The position numbers and the translations under genes are program-made. Source: Alisma plantago-aquatica (Eukaryota > Streptophyta > Magnoliopsida > Alismatales > Alismataceae). Taken from it: 64,000 bases of DNA. Below are positions 1 through 10,445 of the stretch, piece by piece (position 1 is the stretch's first letter; each line of letters opens with the position of its first letter). The DNA is taken from NCBI GenBank assembly GCA_963693085.1, contig OY856412.1, forward strand, positions 1,128,054,244 to 1,128,118,243. Reading direction: 5' to 3'. Under the pieces are notes generated by a model. It was not told the origin of the DNA and did not search any database. It saw only the letters and a list, made by a program, of their open reading frames with translations.

Positions 1-605
1 CATTGTTGCCAAAATATAGCCTGATTGTGTCACTAATGCTTGGAACAACCCCAAGTTCTGTGATGAACTTATTGATCCATACAACCTCCTTTGTTGTATT
101 CGATGCAACAATATACTCAACCTCTATTGTAGAATCCACAATTGTATCTTTCTTGGAACTCTTCGTGCTTACAGCTCTATTGTTTAGGCAGAATAAGAAT
201 CCTTATTTTGAATTGTAATCATCTTGATTAGTATGCAAGCTTGCATCGGTGTAACCCTTTACCAGCAACTCTTCCTCTCCGCCGTAGACCATGAACTGAT
301 CCTTAGTCCTTGTCATGTACTTGAGGATGTTCTTCATGGCTGTCCAGTGAGCATCACCTAGACATGACTGATATGTGCTCATCATGCTCAAGGCATACAA
401 GATGTATGGATACGTACACAACATTGTGTACATGATTGATCCAATTGTTGAGGCATATGGAATCAAACTCATGTGTTCCCTTTCTTCACAAGAACTGGGA
501 CATTGAACTTTAGAGATGGTCACTCCATGAAATGTTGGCAGGTTTCCTCTCTTTGAGTTCTCCATGATGAACCACTTCAACACTTTATCAATGTATGTGC
601 TCTAA
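1..605 (-). pseudogene. copia-A Pol, end of RT and RNase H (3' part)
   Basis: Ty1/copia polyprotein C-terminal part read on the minus strand. From about 600 down it shows the RT/RNase H linker (STYIDKVLKWF), the stretch YASTIGSIMYTMLC, then HWTAMKNILKYMTRTKD and VKGYTDAS, and finally VDSTIEVEYIVAS and VVWINKFITELGVVPSISD, the order usual for copia RNase H. The frame stays the same across one stop near 203, so it is a pseudogene. The element runs off the left edge, so its 3' LTR is not visible. Its upstream half is found at 14973-17302, separated by the Athila-A insertion. A related copy lies at 51690-52340. Confidence 0.9.
601..605. repeat. Target-site duplication, left copy (TCTAA)
   Basis: TCTAA lies directly outside the left end (TGTTGG) of Athila-A. 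The identical TCTAA lies at 14968-14972 outside its right end. Copia RNase H coding resumes on the left and copia RT coding on the right, in agreeing phase, which supports a true insertion duplication. Confidence 0.88.
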
Positions 606-2215
606 TGTTGGTTTGTTACACTAACGATTTTCAATCATATAAATGATCTTTTACTCAACTAGCCAATTCTCGCAAGTATACAGGAGTAGTTGTAGTCGAG
701 ATCAAACACAAGGAGCTTGGTAACCAATTAAATGCAAAAGTGCTAAGTTTCAACAATCTAGATCTTTTCCAAGAATGATTTGGTTGATTAAACTAAATTT
801 TTAGAATTAAACTAAATAGTAAAAGGATAACTAAAAGGGGTTTGATTTCAGATATGAAACAATCTTGGACTTAGGATTTCATTAGCACATCATAGCATGA
901 AGAATAAAGCATGAAATTTAAACATACTATGCACTTGATTTAAAGGAGAGTTTTATGTTATACTTCACCTTCCGGTGCAAATACAACGATCCTAACTCCA
1001 TACAACAGTCTCGTGTATGTATTTCATTCTGGATCACAAAACTACTCCTCAACTCTGTATCTTCCACTCTCATGGTAAAAGAGAAGTTGCCAAGAGAGTA
1101 CGTCCTTACTCTCCTACCTATCTTCTTAGATCAAGCAAGAAAGCATAAAACATCATACATAATGGCCAGCCATACATGTAAGAAGCAAGAAATCGATACT
1201 CACAAGGTAGAAAAACAAGAAACTTAGCATTTAGTACGAAATTATCATGTTCCATACATGCCTTGACATGGGAGTTACTCTCCCATGTCCAAGAAAAAGA
1301 GACTACTCGTCCTTGATGATGTACAATAGTAAAGATGCAAAATTTTCAGAGTTTAACATGGTTTATAGAAGCAAAAGCAAAGAGAACCAAAGGTGTAACC
1401 CAAGAAGAGTAGAATTCCGTCCCGAGAATGAAATTCCACTCCTAAAGCTACTCCAAACCGAACAAACTTCTCTCTCGATAAGCTTGGCGGAGAGAAGAAG
1501 CTCTGCTGCACCTTTGGAGAAGAAAATGGAGAAGAAGATAAGAAGAATGGAGGTTCTTGGTAAGAAACCACCTTCTTCCACCCAAAATCGCCCTCCTTTG
1601 CTCTCAACCTCTTCTTATACGAAAGACCTTCGAGTTATGATCAGTGATAACTGCTCCATAAGTTGGTTTTCCCTTTAAAAATGAGAGGTGTCATTTTTCA
1701 GTTCTACTGAAACTAATAGAGACACGACGCGTCTTCCTTTGGACACGTCATGTTGTGTAGGTCTTCGATAGTTGATCCAAGTGTAAGGAACACGGTGTGT
1801 CTGAATTAAAACACGCCATGTACTTTACCAGAAACATATAGTCGACTTTGAAATCCCAGGTACACGCCGTGTTTTTGGCAGACACACCGTGTACTTTTTC
1901 TCTTCAGCTAGAATGCATGGCCAACTGGAAACGCGCACGTCGTGTCTTAATTCAGACACGATGTGTGCATTACTGTTTCAGTAGAAATAAGACTCTGAAT
2001 GGTATGCAAATCATGGAGAAATCCCAATGATGTCAGAGTTGAGTTGGGATATCTCCAATTTGATCATTTTTAAGCATATCTGCAATACAGATCAGGCGAT
2101 AAGCAAAATAATAAAAAGGTGGAAAGAATAATATAAATAGAGGCTAAATGAAAATAAAATGAACTGAATTTGTGTGTAAAATCATATAAGAAGTTGATGT
2201 GGAAAGAACACAACA
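606..2215 (-). repeat. 3' LTR of Athila-A (1610 bp)
   Basis: The LTR starts on the minus strand at TGTTGTGTTC (2215), directly after the polypurine tract, and ends in CAACA at 606, next to the target duplication. The part 1701-2215 is homologous to 14484-14967, the surviving piece of the 5' LTR. Its upstream (U3-like) part carries four copies of a roughly 70-bp unit with paired dyad motifs. A possible TATA box on the minus strand is at 1362-1367, which is weak evidence. Open frames within it look like chance. Confidence 0.82.
1721..1968. repeat. Paired dyad-motif array in the Athila-A 3' LTR
   Basis: Eight variants of ACACGnCGTGT occur in pairs about 16-22 bp apart: 1721/1742, 1790/1811, 1862/1881 and 1935/1955. 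The pairs recur about every 70 bp. The motif is an inverted repeat with 5-6-bp arms around one base. The array lies in the first (U3) part of the LTR, where promoter elements are expected. Confidence 0.8.
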
Positions 2216-2235
2216 AATCCCCCTAAGCTCGGACA
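2216..2235 (-). other. Polypurine tract of Athila-A
   Basis: On the minus strand this reads GAGCTTAGGGGGATT directly before the LTR start. It is preceded by GCTTGAGGACAAGCAATTG, the end pattern typical of Athila elements. It would prime plus-strand DNA synthesis. Confidence 0.8.
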
Positions 2236-3280
2236 ATTGCTTGTCCTCAAGCAAAAAGAGCACAACCACACAAATGAAGGAATATTCAAGCTCATGCATG
2301 GATTAAATGAAATGAAAATATGCAATAAACTAAATCAACCATGTACATTAGGTTTATATTCATAGCCATCACCTCAATCCAAACATCCAAGAGAGAAAGG
2401 TTTTAGTTCAGCAAGGGTTGTCACAAACTAAGTGAATCAATCAACTAAGCAACACTAAGCAGAATTTGGATAATCAAGCCAAACAACTAGTGGATGTATA
2501 ACACAAAAATTTCAGCTATTATAGATACAAATGATGAAATCTTAGCTATCTTTAACAATCTCAGTTGTGCTCTCTTCTCAAAAAGATATGACAATGGATT
2601 TTTGGGATTCCGACACTCGGCTGATAATTTAGGCTTATACGCATGTGGAGTGCCGGTTGGGGTGTTATTTTTACCCTCTTTTGATTTCATACCACCTAAC
2701 CATCGTTGCCGGATTGGACTTACACTATGCTAGCATGATATGTGAGCTAAAAGCCATCTTTTATTGGGTAAAGGGAGAAAAGGATAAAAGAAAATTTTTC
2801 ACAACACAAGAGAGCCAATTTGAATGTTAAGTTAACAAGATTCCATTTATTATTTTGCAAATTTTTCACTGAAAAATTGATTGTATATGCACTAAGGGTT
2901 TGGAAAGAGTCTCCCATATTCTAAGTAGTGTTGTAGAGTTGATTTATTCGCTAAAATTTGAGACCATTACATGAGTTGAGCAATCAAAGATGTGAAAAAT
3001 GAAAGTTCAAGCTACAATTATAAGCCAAGATCATGTACATGGGGAATTTTATTTTTTGTTTGATTCATTCATGCTCTTTACTAATTCTTTCATATGGATA
3101 AATGAATTACAAGGGATGAGATGGTTCAAGCGTATAAGGTAAAAGAGTTCACTTCATCAAAATAGCCTCATTTCATATTAAACTTTCCGTGAAAAGAAAT
3201 ATAGAACATGAAACAAGATGAAATAAAGACTGACATGACTAACAAAAGCAAATGAAAGCAAAAACTACATTACGGGCCGA
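2236..3280 (-). other. Athila-A 3' untranslated region, no gene seen
   Basis: About 1 kb between the internal purine tract at 3285 and the terminal polypurine tract. AT-rich, with only short chance frames. No domain is recognisable. Confidence 0.6.
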
Positions 3281-3284
3281 TTGC

Positions 3285-3299
3285 GCCCCCCTAAGCTTG
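3285..3299 (-). other. Second purine tract in Athila-A
   Basis: On the minus strand this reads CAAGCTTAGGGGGGC, very like the terminal tract at 2216-2235 but about 1.07 kb upstream. It may be an additional (central-type) priming tract or a remnant of an earlier LTR boundary. The sequence alone does not decide. Confidence 0.45.
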
Positions 3300-3457
3300 A
3301 AATCTATAGTGTCCTCACTGCATCAATCAAACTTATGGAGGAAACAACTAGGTACCTATCATGGATGAAATAAAAAAGAGGGGCCAATGTCCCCATGGTA
3401 TGGTGGAAAGAACTGGCTGACAAACTCATCATCATCTGGGACATCCATTGGCATGGT

Positions 3458-4840
3458 CTATGGTACAAACTTGGGCTGCTGAGTAGGAGGTGGCTGATAC
3501 AGTGGCAGAATGGTGTAGTGGCCCTGTGAAATGTGCCACAAATCTATGCGGTGGACCATGTCGTGCATTACAGTGTACTGCGTACCCAACTGATCCAAGC
3601 GACCGTCAAAGTGATCAAAATGCTGTTGCACATAGCCATAAAGATGCCTAACATTAGGCATCACCCAAGTATAATATGTTTGTGTGCTGGAGGAGGGAGG
3701 TGGTGGAGCAGTATGGGGTGCCTCAGCATCATCAGCAGCTCTAGCTGCATCAACTTCTTTGTCAATATTCAACACAACTTTCCATTATTTTTGTTCTCCA
3801 ATGTGATATGCTCAGGATCTGGAATGTCAATGTATTGATCGTCATCAAAGAATTGCTGAAATTTGGTGTCACTATTGGCAACCCTTGAGATCAATCTTGT
3901 AGAAAGAAGATACTAAATATCTACCATGTTTCTACCTAGTGCAACCTCGAGACCTGTCAGATCAACATCTAACTTCTCTGCCATTAAGGTGACCAAACCA
4001 CCACACATTATGCCACCAGAGTCCCTCTTCTTCACTTTCTTAATGTCTAGGAAACACATAAGGATATAATAAGCAACATTGATTTGATAATCATACATCA
4101 TTCCCCACAAAAAGAAAAGATCCAGCTTTCCAAAAACCCCTTGAGTTTCTTTCTTAGCAAACACTCCGATACTAAGAAGGCGGTGCATGTATCGAAAAAT
4201 AGGGTTGTGAATAGCAGATGCCCTAGCTTACTTAGCTTCATGGTGTTCCTCATCTGATATCTCAAACCATAATTCATCACTGTGAAAAGTAGGCAGATAA
4301 CTAATTGCTCCGTTGTAGTGGCAATCCAAAATCTTGCAGAAGTGCCTGAAGGTAAGCTTAAAACTATGACCCAAAAAGGCAGAAATGGATAATGCCATAG
4401 GATTCCATCTTCTTTTATGGGTCTTGCTCTGTAGTAAGCATCGTCAAAAACTCGTAAACTAAACGGGGGTAAGTATTTGATACTGTGCAACAAATGTAGC
4501 TTAGCCCCAAATCTTGCAGGCGCATGAAGACCTCATCCTTGAAGCCGAGGGTGGTGAGAGTCTGCTCACAAGAAAAATGCACAGGAAGCACCCTCCTTGC
4601 AATGAGAAACTGGTACGTTGGGTCTTCCTCAAGAGTGACCCGAAATTGAGTCAATGAGATGTATTTCGGTGTGGAGGAGGAGCTAGCACCATGATTGCAA
4701 TTGGAGGTTTGCTTAATAGGTACCATTACTGCTGACAGGCTGAGACACAACGTGTTTTGAAAGAGACACGATGTGTATGGATGCAGAAAATCTGACTGAA
4801 TTAGTGAAGCACATGGCATGTCATTTGGTAGACACGACAT
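3458..4840 (-). pseudogene. Athila-type post-integrase ORF, broken
   Basis: A frame-broken coding region after integrase. Successive pieces on the minus strand are 4840-4415, 4493-4098, 4188-3913 and 3775-3458. Recognisable stretches include RRVLPVHFSCEQTLTTLGF, YPRLVYEFLTML, GVFAKKETQGVFGKL, INVAYYILMCF, KRDSGGIMCGGLVT, GLEVALGRNMVDI and, near the end, HRIDLWHISQGHY. These resemble the plant Athila ORF1 / putative plant transposon protein families (PF03078 and PF20167, by memory). Older literature calls the post-pol ORF of Athila env-like, but I see no signal peptide or membrane segment strong enough to support that role. At least three frameshifts or stops rule out an intact product. Confidence 0.65.
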
Positions 4841-4845
4841 GTACC
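4743..4845. repeat. Dyad-motif array, first internal cluster
   Basis: Four motif copies in two pairs: GACACAACGTGT (4743) with GACACGATGTGT (4765), and CACATGGCATGTC (4810) with GACACGACATGT (4831). Spacing and pairing match the LTR array. The cluster overlaps the presumed start of the post-integrase ORF. Confidence 0.72.
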
Positions 4846-5207
4846 TGGAGAAATTATGCAGTCTGAAGATGAAGACGGCGATAATGCTCTTAGGTTCTGG
4901 ATCTTGCTTGTGGAGGAGATCAGGTGCAGCTTCTTTTTAGAGGCGATGAGTTGACGTGGTGAGGAGTCAGGCATGCTGTATGAGCTCCTTGCATGGTGGC
5001 GGAATGAGTATAGAGAGGTTGAAGAAGGGTTGGCAGTGGAAGAGGAGAGGTGCACGGTGTGATCAAGGAGGCAAGGGCACTAGGGAGCAAGGAGGTAATG
5101 GCGCTAGGGCACACTGTGGCTGCTGAGATCTCACACAGCTCGAAAGAGAGGCGTGAGTGAGAGAGGCGACTTGTGTGCTAGGTTAAAAACCCATATCATC
5201 GACAAAG
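4846..5207 (-). other. Athila-A post-integrase spacer, no gene seen
   Basis: This 360-bp stretch separates two clusters of the dyad-motif array. It is less AT-rich than its surroundings, with GAGG-rich sequence on the plus strand. Short frames are present but none shows a domain. It may be leader sequence for the downstream ORF, which is inference only. Confidence 0.45.
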
Positions 5208-5597
5208 GACACGACGTGTCTTTTGTAAGACACGACATGTTTCTCGGTAGAACTTCCTTTGTGTGTTGCAAGACACGTCGTGTTCCAAGAAGTACACGAC
5301 GTGTCCCAATCCAGAAATTCAAATTGTGCCCCTTTCAATGATAACTACATGACGTGTTCAAATAAAGACATGTCATGTTATTTTCCAGATAACTTATGCT
5401 TGCCGTTGCTGCTGAAGTAGATGTTGTGTCTAAATGAGGACACAACATGTTCTTTTCTAGATCGAGTAATACCTTGAATCTGCTGGACAGTGACACGACA
5501 TGTCTTTTTCTGACACGTCATGTACATGGAGATATGGCTTGACTACTGTGTATCTGGGAGTAGCGACACACCATGTCAAATAAAGACATGTCGTGTC
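5208..5597. repeat. Dyad-motif array, main internal cluster
   Basis: Six pairs of dyad motifs start near 5208/5229, 5272/5294, 5347/5368, 5421/5439, 5492/5512 and 5565/5585. Members of a pair are about 18-22 bp apart and pairs recur every 64-75 bp. The best copy, GACACGACGTGTC at 5208-5220, is a perfect inverted repeat (GACACG, A, CGTGTC). Between motifs the sequence is poorly conserved, so it is the motif and its spacing that stand out. Confidence 0.82.
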
Positions 5598-5755
5598 TTT
5601 TGTACTTTTTGTAGAAAACAACTTCTCGTCAGTACAATAATAGTGATATATATGGCAATAGAATTGTCTAAGTTATTACATTCATCTATGACAAGCTTAT
5701 TTATGAAACTAAAGTGTGTTCTTGACTCAAATAATTGAAAAGAAATCTATCCTAA

Positions 5756-7073
5756 TGTGGGTTCAACTCCCACGAGGTCATCCATTTAGAGTTCGGAGTG
5801 AGACTCTTCAATCTGTCCATTATGCATCTTGGAGGGAGCAAGAGGTTCCCTTATTAACTTCATCTCCAGAAGTGTATAACTTGCAATGTTTCCCATTGAC
5901 TTTGAAAGCTCCATATTTGCCTTGTAATTCAACAACTCTGTATGGAAATATCTACATTACAAGAAAGGGACCCGACCACTTGAACTTCAATTTTCCTGGG
6001 AATAACTTGAGTTTAGAGTTAAATAGCAACACTTTGTCTCCTTCCTTGAAATCTTTCCTGTAGATTCTTTTGTCATGCCAAACCTTTGTTCTTTCCTTGT
6101 AGAGCATTGCATTCTCATTTGCATCTAGCCAGAGTTCTTCTAGCTCTTGGAGCTGCAATAGACGTTTCTCACCAGCCTTCTTCATATCAAAGTTTAGGAA
6201 CTTGATATCCCACAAAGCACGGTGTTCTAGCTCCAATGGAACATGACACGATTTACCATATATTAGCTTGAATGGAGTTGTACCTATGACAATTTTATAA
6301 GATGTCCGATAAGCCCATAATGCATCGTCTATCTTCAAGGCTGAATCCTTCCTTGAGCTAGACACAATCTTTTCTAGAATTCTCTTCAACTGCCGGTTGG
6401 AGACTTCTACCTGCCTAAAAGTTTGAGGATGGTAGGGAGTAGATACTTTATGAGTGACTCCATACTTAGATAGAAGATTATTGAACTGCTTCTCAACAAA
6501 GTGTGTGCCTCCATCAGAAATTACAGCTCTAGGAACTCCAAACCGAGGGAAAATGATTTTTTGGAATAGTTTGATCACAAATTTTGCATCCAGTGCTTGG
6601 GTTGGGATGGCCTCAACCCATTTAGAGACGTAATTGCAAGAAACTAGGATATATTGATACCCATAAGAAGATGGGAAAGGTCCCATGTAATCAACTCCCC
6701 ACACATCTAATATCTCAATCTCCAGGATGGAGTTAAGAGGCATATCATCGTGCCTTGATATTTCTCCAGCCCTTTGGCATTTATCACAATCTTTGACGAA
6801 ATGATTGACATCTTTGAACAGGGTTGGCCAATAGAAACTGACCTGGAGAATCTTTACTGCGGTCTTCTCTCCTCCAAAGTTCTCCTCCAAAGTGACCTCT
6901 ATAAGGATAGGCATGACATTCAGAAATGATTGTAGCAATTTCTTCTTTAGCAACACACCTCCGGATGAGTCCATCACTCCCATGTTTGAACGACAAGGGA
7001 TCGTCCCAATAGTAGAACTTTACATCATGGAAAAACTTCTTCTTTTGTTGATATGTCAATTCGAGAGGCTTAA
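5756..7073 (-). pseudogene. Athila-A integrase
   Basis: Ty3/gypsy integrase of Athila type. The N-terminal zinc-binding part runs from [20 protein letters not shown] to CDKCQRAGEISRHDDMPLN. The core shows the catalytic acidic residues in DVWGVDYMGPFPSSYG, VISDGGTHF and YHPQTFRQVEVSNRQLK, so D, D and E are kept. The usual C-terminal part follows (DKRIYRKDFKEGDKVLLFNS, then LKFKWSGPF), and the frame decays near 5850. A 13-bp tandem duplication at 6868-6893 shifts the frame inside the zinc-binding region, so the longest open stretch (6983 to 5952) begins after it. Upstream it abuts the cut-off integrase of Athila-B near 7073. Confidence 0.88.
6868..6893. repeat. 13-bp tandem duplication in integrase
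   Basis: TCTCCTCCAAAGT occurs twice in direct tandem (6868-6880 and 6881-6893). On the coding strand the expected GHFGGEK reading is interrupted and shifted by 13 bp. Confidence 0.92.
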
Positions 7074-7600
7074 TGGCATTTCGTTTCATTTGGATATACC
7101 CCTAGAGAGCTGACATTTATTGCAAGATTGCACGAATTCATGGGCATCCTTTGCTATTGTTGGCCAGAAGAATCCTGACTGTAGGACTTTAAGAGCGGTC
7201 TTCTTCGAACTCATGTGCCCCCAGTGGGGCCAGAATGACAATGTTCTAAAACTGGGATAATTTTTTCTTCAGGGAGGCAATGACAAAATAATCTGTCTGC
7301 GCATAGGTGAAAAAGGTATGGTTCGTCCCAGAAGTACTACTTGACATCATGGAAAAATTTCTTTCTCTCGTGGTAGGAAGCAGAATGATGGACAATCCCT
7401 GTAGCTAGATAGTTTACTGTGTCAGCATACCATGGAAATCTAGTGGTGACCTTCATGAGTTGATCATCAGGTAGGGAGTCACAGATAGGTATATTATCTT
7501 CCTCTTGAGTCTCAATGCAACTTAAGTGATCAGCGACAACATTTTCTACCCCACTTTTATCTCTTATTTCTAAGTCGAATTCTTGAAGCATCAACACCCA
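7074..7600 (-). pseudogene. Athila-B RNase H end and integrase start, truncated
   Basis: Minus strand: [20 protein letters not shown] (the end of RNase H), then [20 protein letters not shown] (the start of integrase), followed by a frame-broken zinc-finger region ending with MKRNA near 7074. The next residues belong to a second integrase copy (Athila-A), because [11 protein letters not shown] is followed about 300 bp later by a second [11 protein letters not shown]. This repeated domain start reveals the junction. Confidence 0.75.
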
Positions 7601-9137
7601 ACGGATAAGTTTGGGTTTTGCGTCTTATTTTTGAATACAATATTTCATTGCTGAGTGATCAGTGTAAACCATAACCTTCGATCCGATCAGATAAGAATAG
7701 AATTTCTCAAAAGCATAGATGACCGCCAAGAACTCTTTTTTTAGTTGTATAGTTCTTTTGGGCCTCATCAAGTATCTTTGAAGCATAATATATCACATAG
7801 GGCTTCTTATCCAACCTTTTCCCTAGTACTTCTCTGACAGCGTAGTCACTGGCGTCACACATTATCTCGAAGGGTTGTGACCAATCAGGAGCTCTTAGTA
7901 TAGGTGCAGAGATTAAGGCGTTCTTTAAGGTCATGAAGCTGTGTAAGCATTCTTGATCAAAATTAAAATCCACATTTGTAGTCAACAAGTGAGTCATGTG
8001 CTTTGCTATTTTTGAAAAATCTTTGATGAATCTTCGATAAAAATCGGCATGGACTAGGAATGATTGTACTCCTCTGATGTCTTTTGGTGGTTAAAACTTT
8101 TAAATGACATCTATTTTTGCCTTGTCTACTTCAATCCCTCGTTCCCTTACCCGATGCCCGAGGACAACACCTTATGTCACCATAAAGTGACATTTTTCCC
8201 AATTAAGGATCAGATTTGTTTCCTCGCATTTTTGTAGTACCTTGCTAAGATTAAGTAGACATGTTTCAAAAGAATCTCCATAAACTAAAAAGTCATCCAT
8301 GAAAACTTCCATGATGGATTCGGTTAGCCCTGCAAAAATGGAAGACATACACCTTTGGAATGTAGCAGGTGCATTACATAACCCAAAAGACATCCTTATG
8401 AAGGTGTAAGTTCCGAAAGGACAAGTAAAGGTTGTCTTTTCTTAATCTTTAGGGTGTATCAAAATTTGATAAAACCCTAAATAACCATCAAGATTGCAAA
8501 AGAATTTTTAGTGGGCCAGACGTTCAAGGACTTCATCAAGGAAAGGTAGAGGGAAGTGATCTTTTCTTGTTGCCTTATTCAGTTTCCTGTAATCGATACA
8601 CATCCTCCATCTAGTAACAGTCCTTGTGGGTACCAGTTCATTTTTATCATTCAAAACGACAGTGGTTCCCCCCTTTTAAGGGACCACTTGGACTGGACTA
8701 ACCTATTGAGAATCGAAAATTAGATAGATGATACCTACTTTTAGGAGTTTAAGGACCTCGAGGCGAACCACCTCTTTAAGATTCATGTTTAGTTTCCTCT
8801 GGTGTTCCCGTGATGGTTTAAACTCTTCTACCATAGGTAATCTATGCATGCACAAAGCTGGATTTATTCCTGTTAGGTTGGTCATTTTATACCCAATAGC
8901 TTTCTTGTGCTTTCTTAACTTGACGAGGAGTCTTTCTTCCTGATCATCTATTAAAGTGTAACTGATAATGACTGGACATAATTTTTCTTCGTCAAGGAAT
9001 ACGTGTTTGAGTCCAGCTGGTAGGGTTTTCATTTTAGGTGCTTTCGGCACTTCAGTAGTATCCAGGGTGGTGACAAATTTCAATTCCTCGAAGGTAGCTT
9101 CTGGGGCTTCCTCGGTTGTTCTAGATATTGCAGACAT
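7601..9137 (-). pseudogene. Athila-B reverse transcriptase and RNase H
   Basis: Ty3/gypsy RT on the minus strand. Visible parts: IYLIFDSQ then VSPVQVVP, RMCIDYRKLNKATRKDHFPL, FGTYTFIRMSFGLCNAPATF, and the catalytic box VFMDDFLVYGDS (FMDD codons at 8292-8303, intact). Thumb and connection follow (LILNWEKCHFMV, VLGHRV, GVQSFLVHADFYRRFI), then RNase H (FEIMCDASDYAVREVLGKR, VIYYASKILDEAQKNYTT). Several in-frame stops and frameshifts make it inactive. The open stretches are 9137-8703, 8393-8172 and 7997-7707. Confidence 0.9.
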
Positions 9138-9169
9138 TGTTGTACTAGTTTGTTGGTTGAGAATTCAGC

Positions 9170-10297
9170 TTATGGGTTCATTAAGACGTTCTCTAAATCA
9201 TCAAATGGTTCAGGAGGTTCTTGCTTTAACTGAGACATTTTATCAATTGCCTCGAGAAGAAAAACTTCTTCGTGGATGCTGGGACCTTTTAAGCTGTCAA
9301 AAACTCTGAATTGAATGGCTTCCTTTCCCAGTCTTAAGGTAATTGTGCCAGCTTCAACATTGATTAGTGCTCTGGCCGTAGCAAGGAAGGGTCTGCTGAA
9401 TATTATTGGATATCTCAGGTTTTCCTTTATGTCCATATTAACAAAATCATAGGGTATGTAAGAATCTCTCCCTACTCTTACTAGGATATCTTCATTAATC
9501 CCCAAAGGTGTAGTGATGAGAGAATGAGATAATTGGATTGTCACTGCTGTGGGTAGCAAATCGGTAAACCCCAATCGTTTACACATATAAAAGGGAATAA
9601 TGGGTATTCTGGCCCCCAAATCAGCTAATCCTTTCTTGAAAGAAGTATTTCTGATAGAACATTGGATGCCAAAGGAGTCGGGGTCCTTCAGCTTCTTCGG
9701 CATTTGGTTGAGAATGATGTCAGAAGTAGTATGAGCTAATTTGACGGTCTCATGTTCTTCGGTCATATATTTATTTGATAATAAGGTCTTCAGGTATTTG
9801 GACCAAGCTGGGATTTCAGAAAGAGCATCAAGGAATGGAATATCCACATATAGCTTATTCATAGCTTCCTTGAATGTTAGGAATCTAGAATCTAGTTTAG
9901 TCTCCCTTAATCTGCCTGGATAGGGTATCCTAGGCTTATATTGTGTGACTTCTAGTTCCTTGGTAACTTGCTCTTTTTCCTTTTCCTTCCCAGCCTCTAC
10001 ATATTTTTTAGTTTCTTCATTTGTTTTTGCAATTGGGTTGACTTCAGTTATATCTTCATCTTCCTGAATAGCTTTGGTGACTTCAGCAAGAACACGGCCC
10101 GACCTTGTGGTGACTGCATTCAGTTGTTCTGGTCTGTGTTGATCGTGTCTCGGGTTTATTTCTGGCTGACTAGCAAAAGTACCCATCAGGTGTTTCAACT
10201 GGGCTGCGATCTGTGCCAATTGAGTTTCCACAACCTTTTGTTGGGCTTGCTGGTTGGCAAACATGGTCTGCTGAGATTGCAACATTTGCCTAATCAT
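9170..10297 (-). pseudogene. Athila-B aspartic protease region
   Basis: An open stretch of 375 codons. The N-terminal half is Q- and charge-rich linker (MIRQMLQSQQTMFANQQAQQ, later TRSGRVLAEV). The second half is a retropepsin-like protease with LADLGARIPIIPFYMCKRLG (catalytic-type D in ADLGA, near 9611-9625), then PLGINEDILVRVG, YPIIFSRPFLATARALI and IEVEAG-like INVEAGTITLRLG. This is the Athila gag-protease join. It is the longest surviving open frame in the window. No start codon can be defended because the unit is normally part of a gag-pol polyprotein. Confidence 0.85.
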
Positions 10298-10329
10298 GGA
10301 TAACTCATCTGTTGGCAGAGGCGGAGCAT

Positions 10330-10445
10330 TATTTTGTTAATATTGTGTAACTTGCTGCTGCCCTTATGGTTGTTGTTGTTGAGGTGCTGGTAATTGAGGT
10401 TGTTGTGGTTGTTGTAGCTGAGTTTGTTGCAATTATGGATGCAAT
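10330..10445 (-). repeat. CAA/CAG-rich low-complexity stretch
   Basis: On the minus strand CAA and CAG triplets dominate, giving glutamine- and proline-rich coding between the gag zinc knuckle and protease. On the plus strand it reads as GTTGTTGTTG. It explains the short threonine- or asparagine-rich frames in other phases. Confidence 0.7.

Noticed and set aside
953..1680. Two plus-strand frames of 90 and 143 codons
   Set aside because: They lie antisense within the Athila-A LTR, show no domain, and overlap equally long minus-strand frames, so they are chance openings.
5757..5773. Hairpin GTGGGTTCAACTCCCAC looks like a tRNA T-arm with a B-box
   Set aside because: No acceptor stem, D-arm or anticodon arm can be folded around it, and it lies in degraded integrase C-terminal coding. 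Chance likeness.
9968..10303. Hydrophobic 111-codon plus-strand frame suggestive of a membrane protein
   Set aside because: It is antisense to the Athila-B protease/linker ORF. Its phenylalanine- and leucine-rich look comes from the complementary K/E/Q-rich coding.
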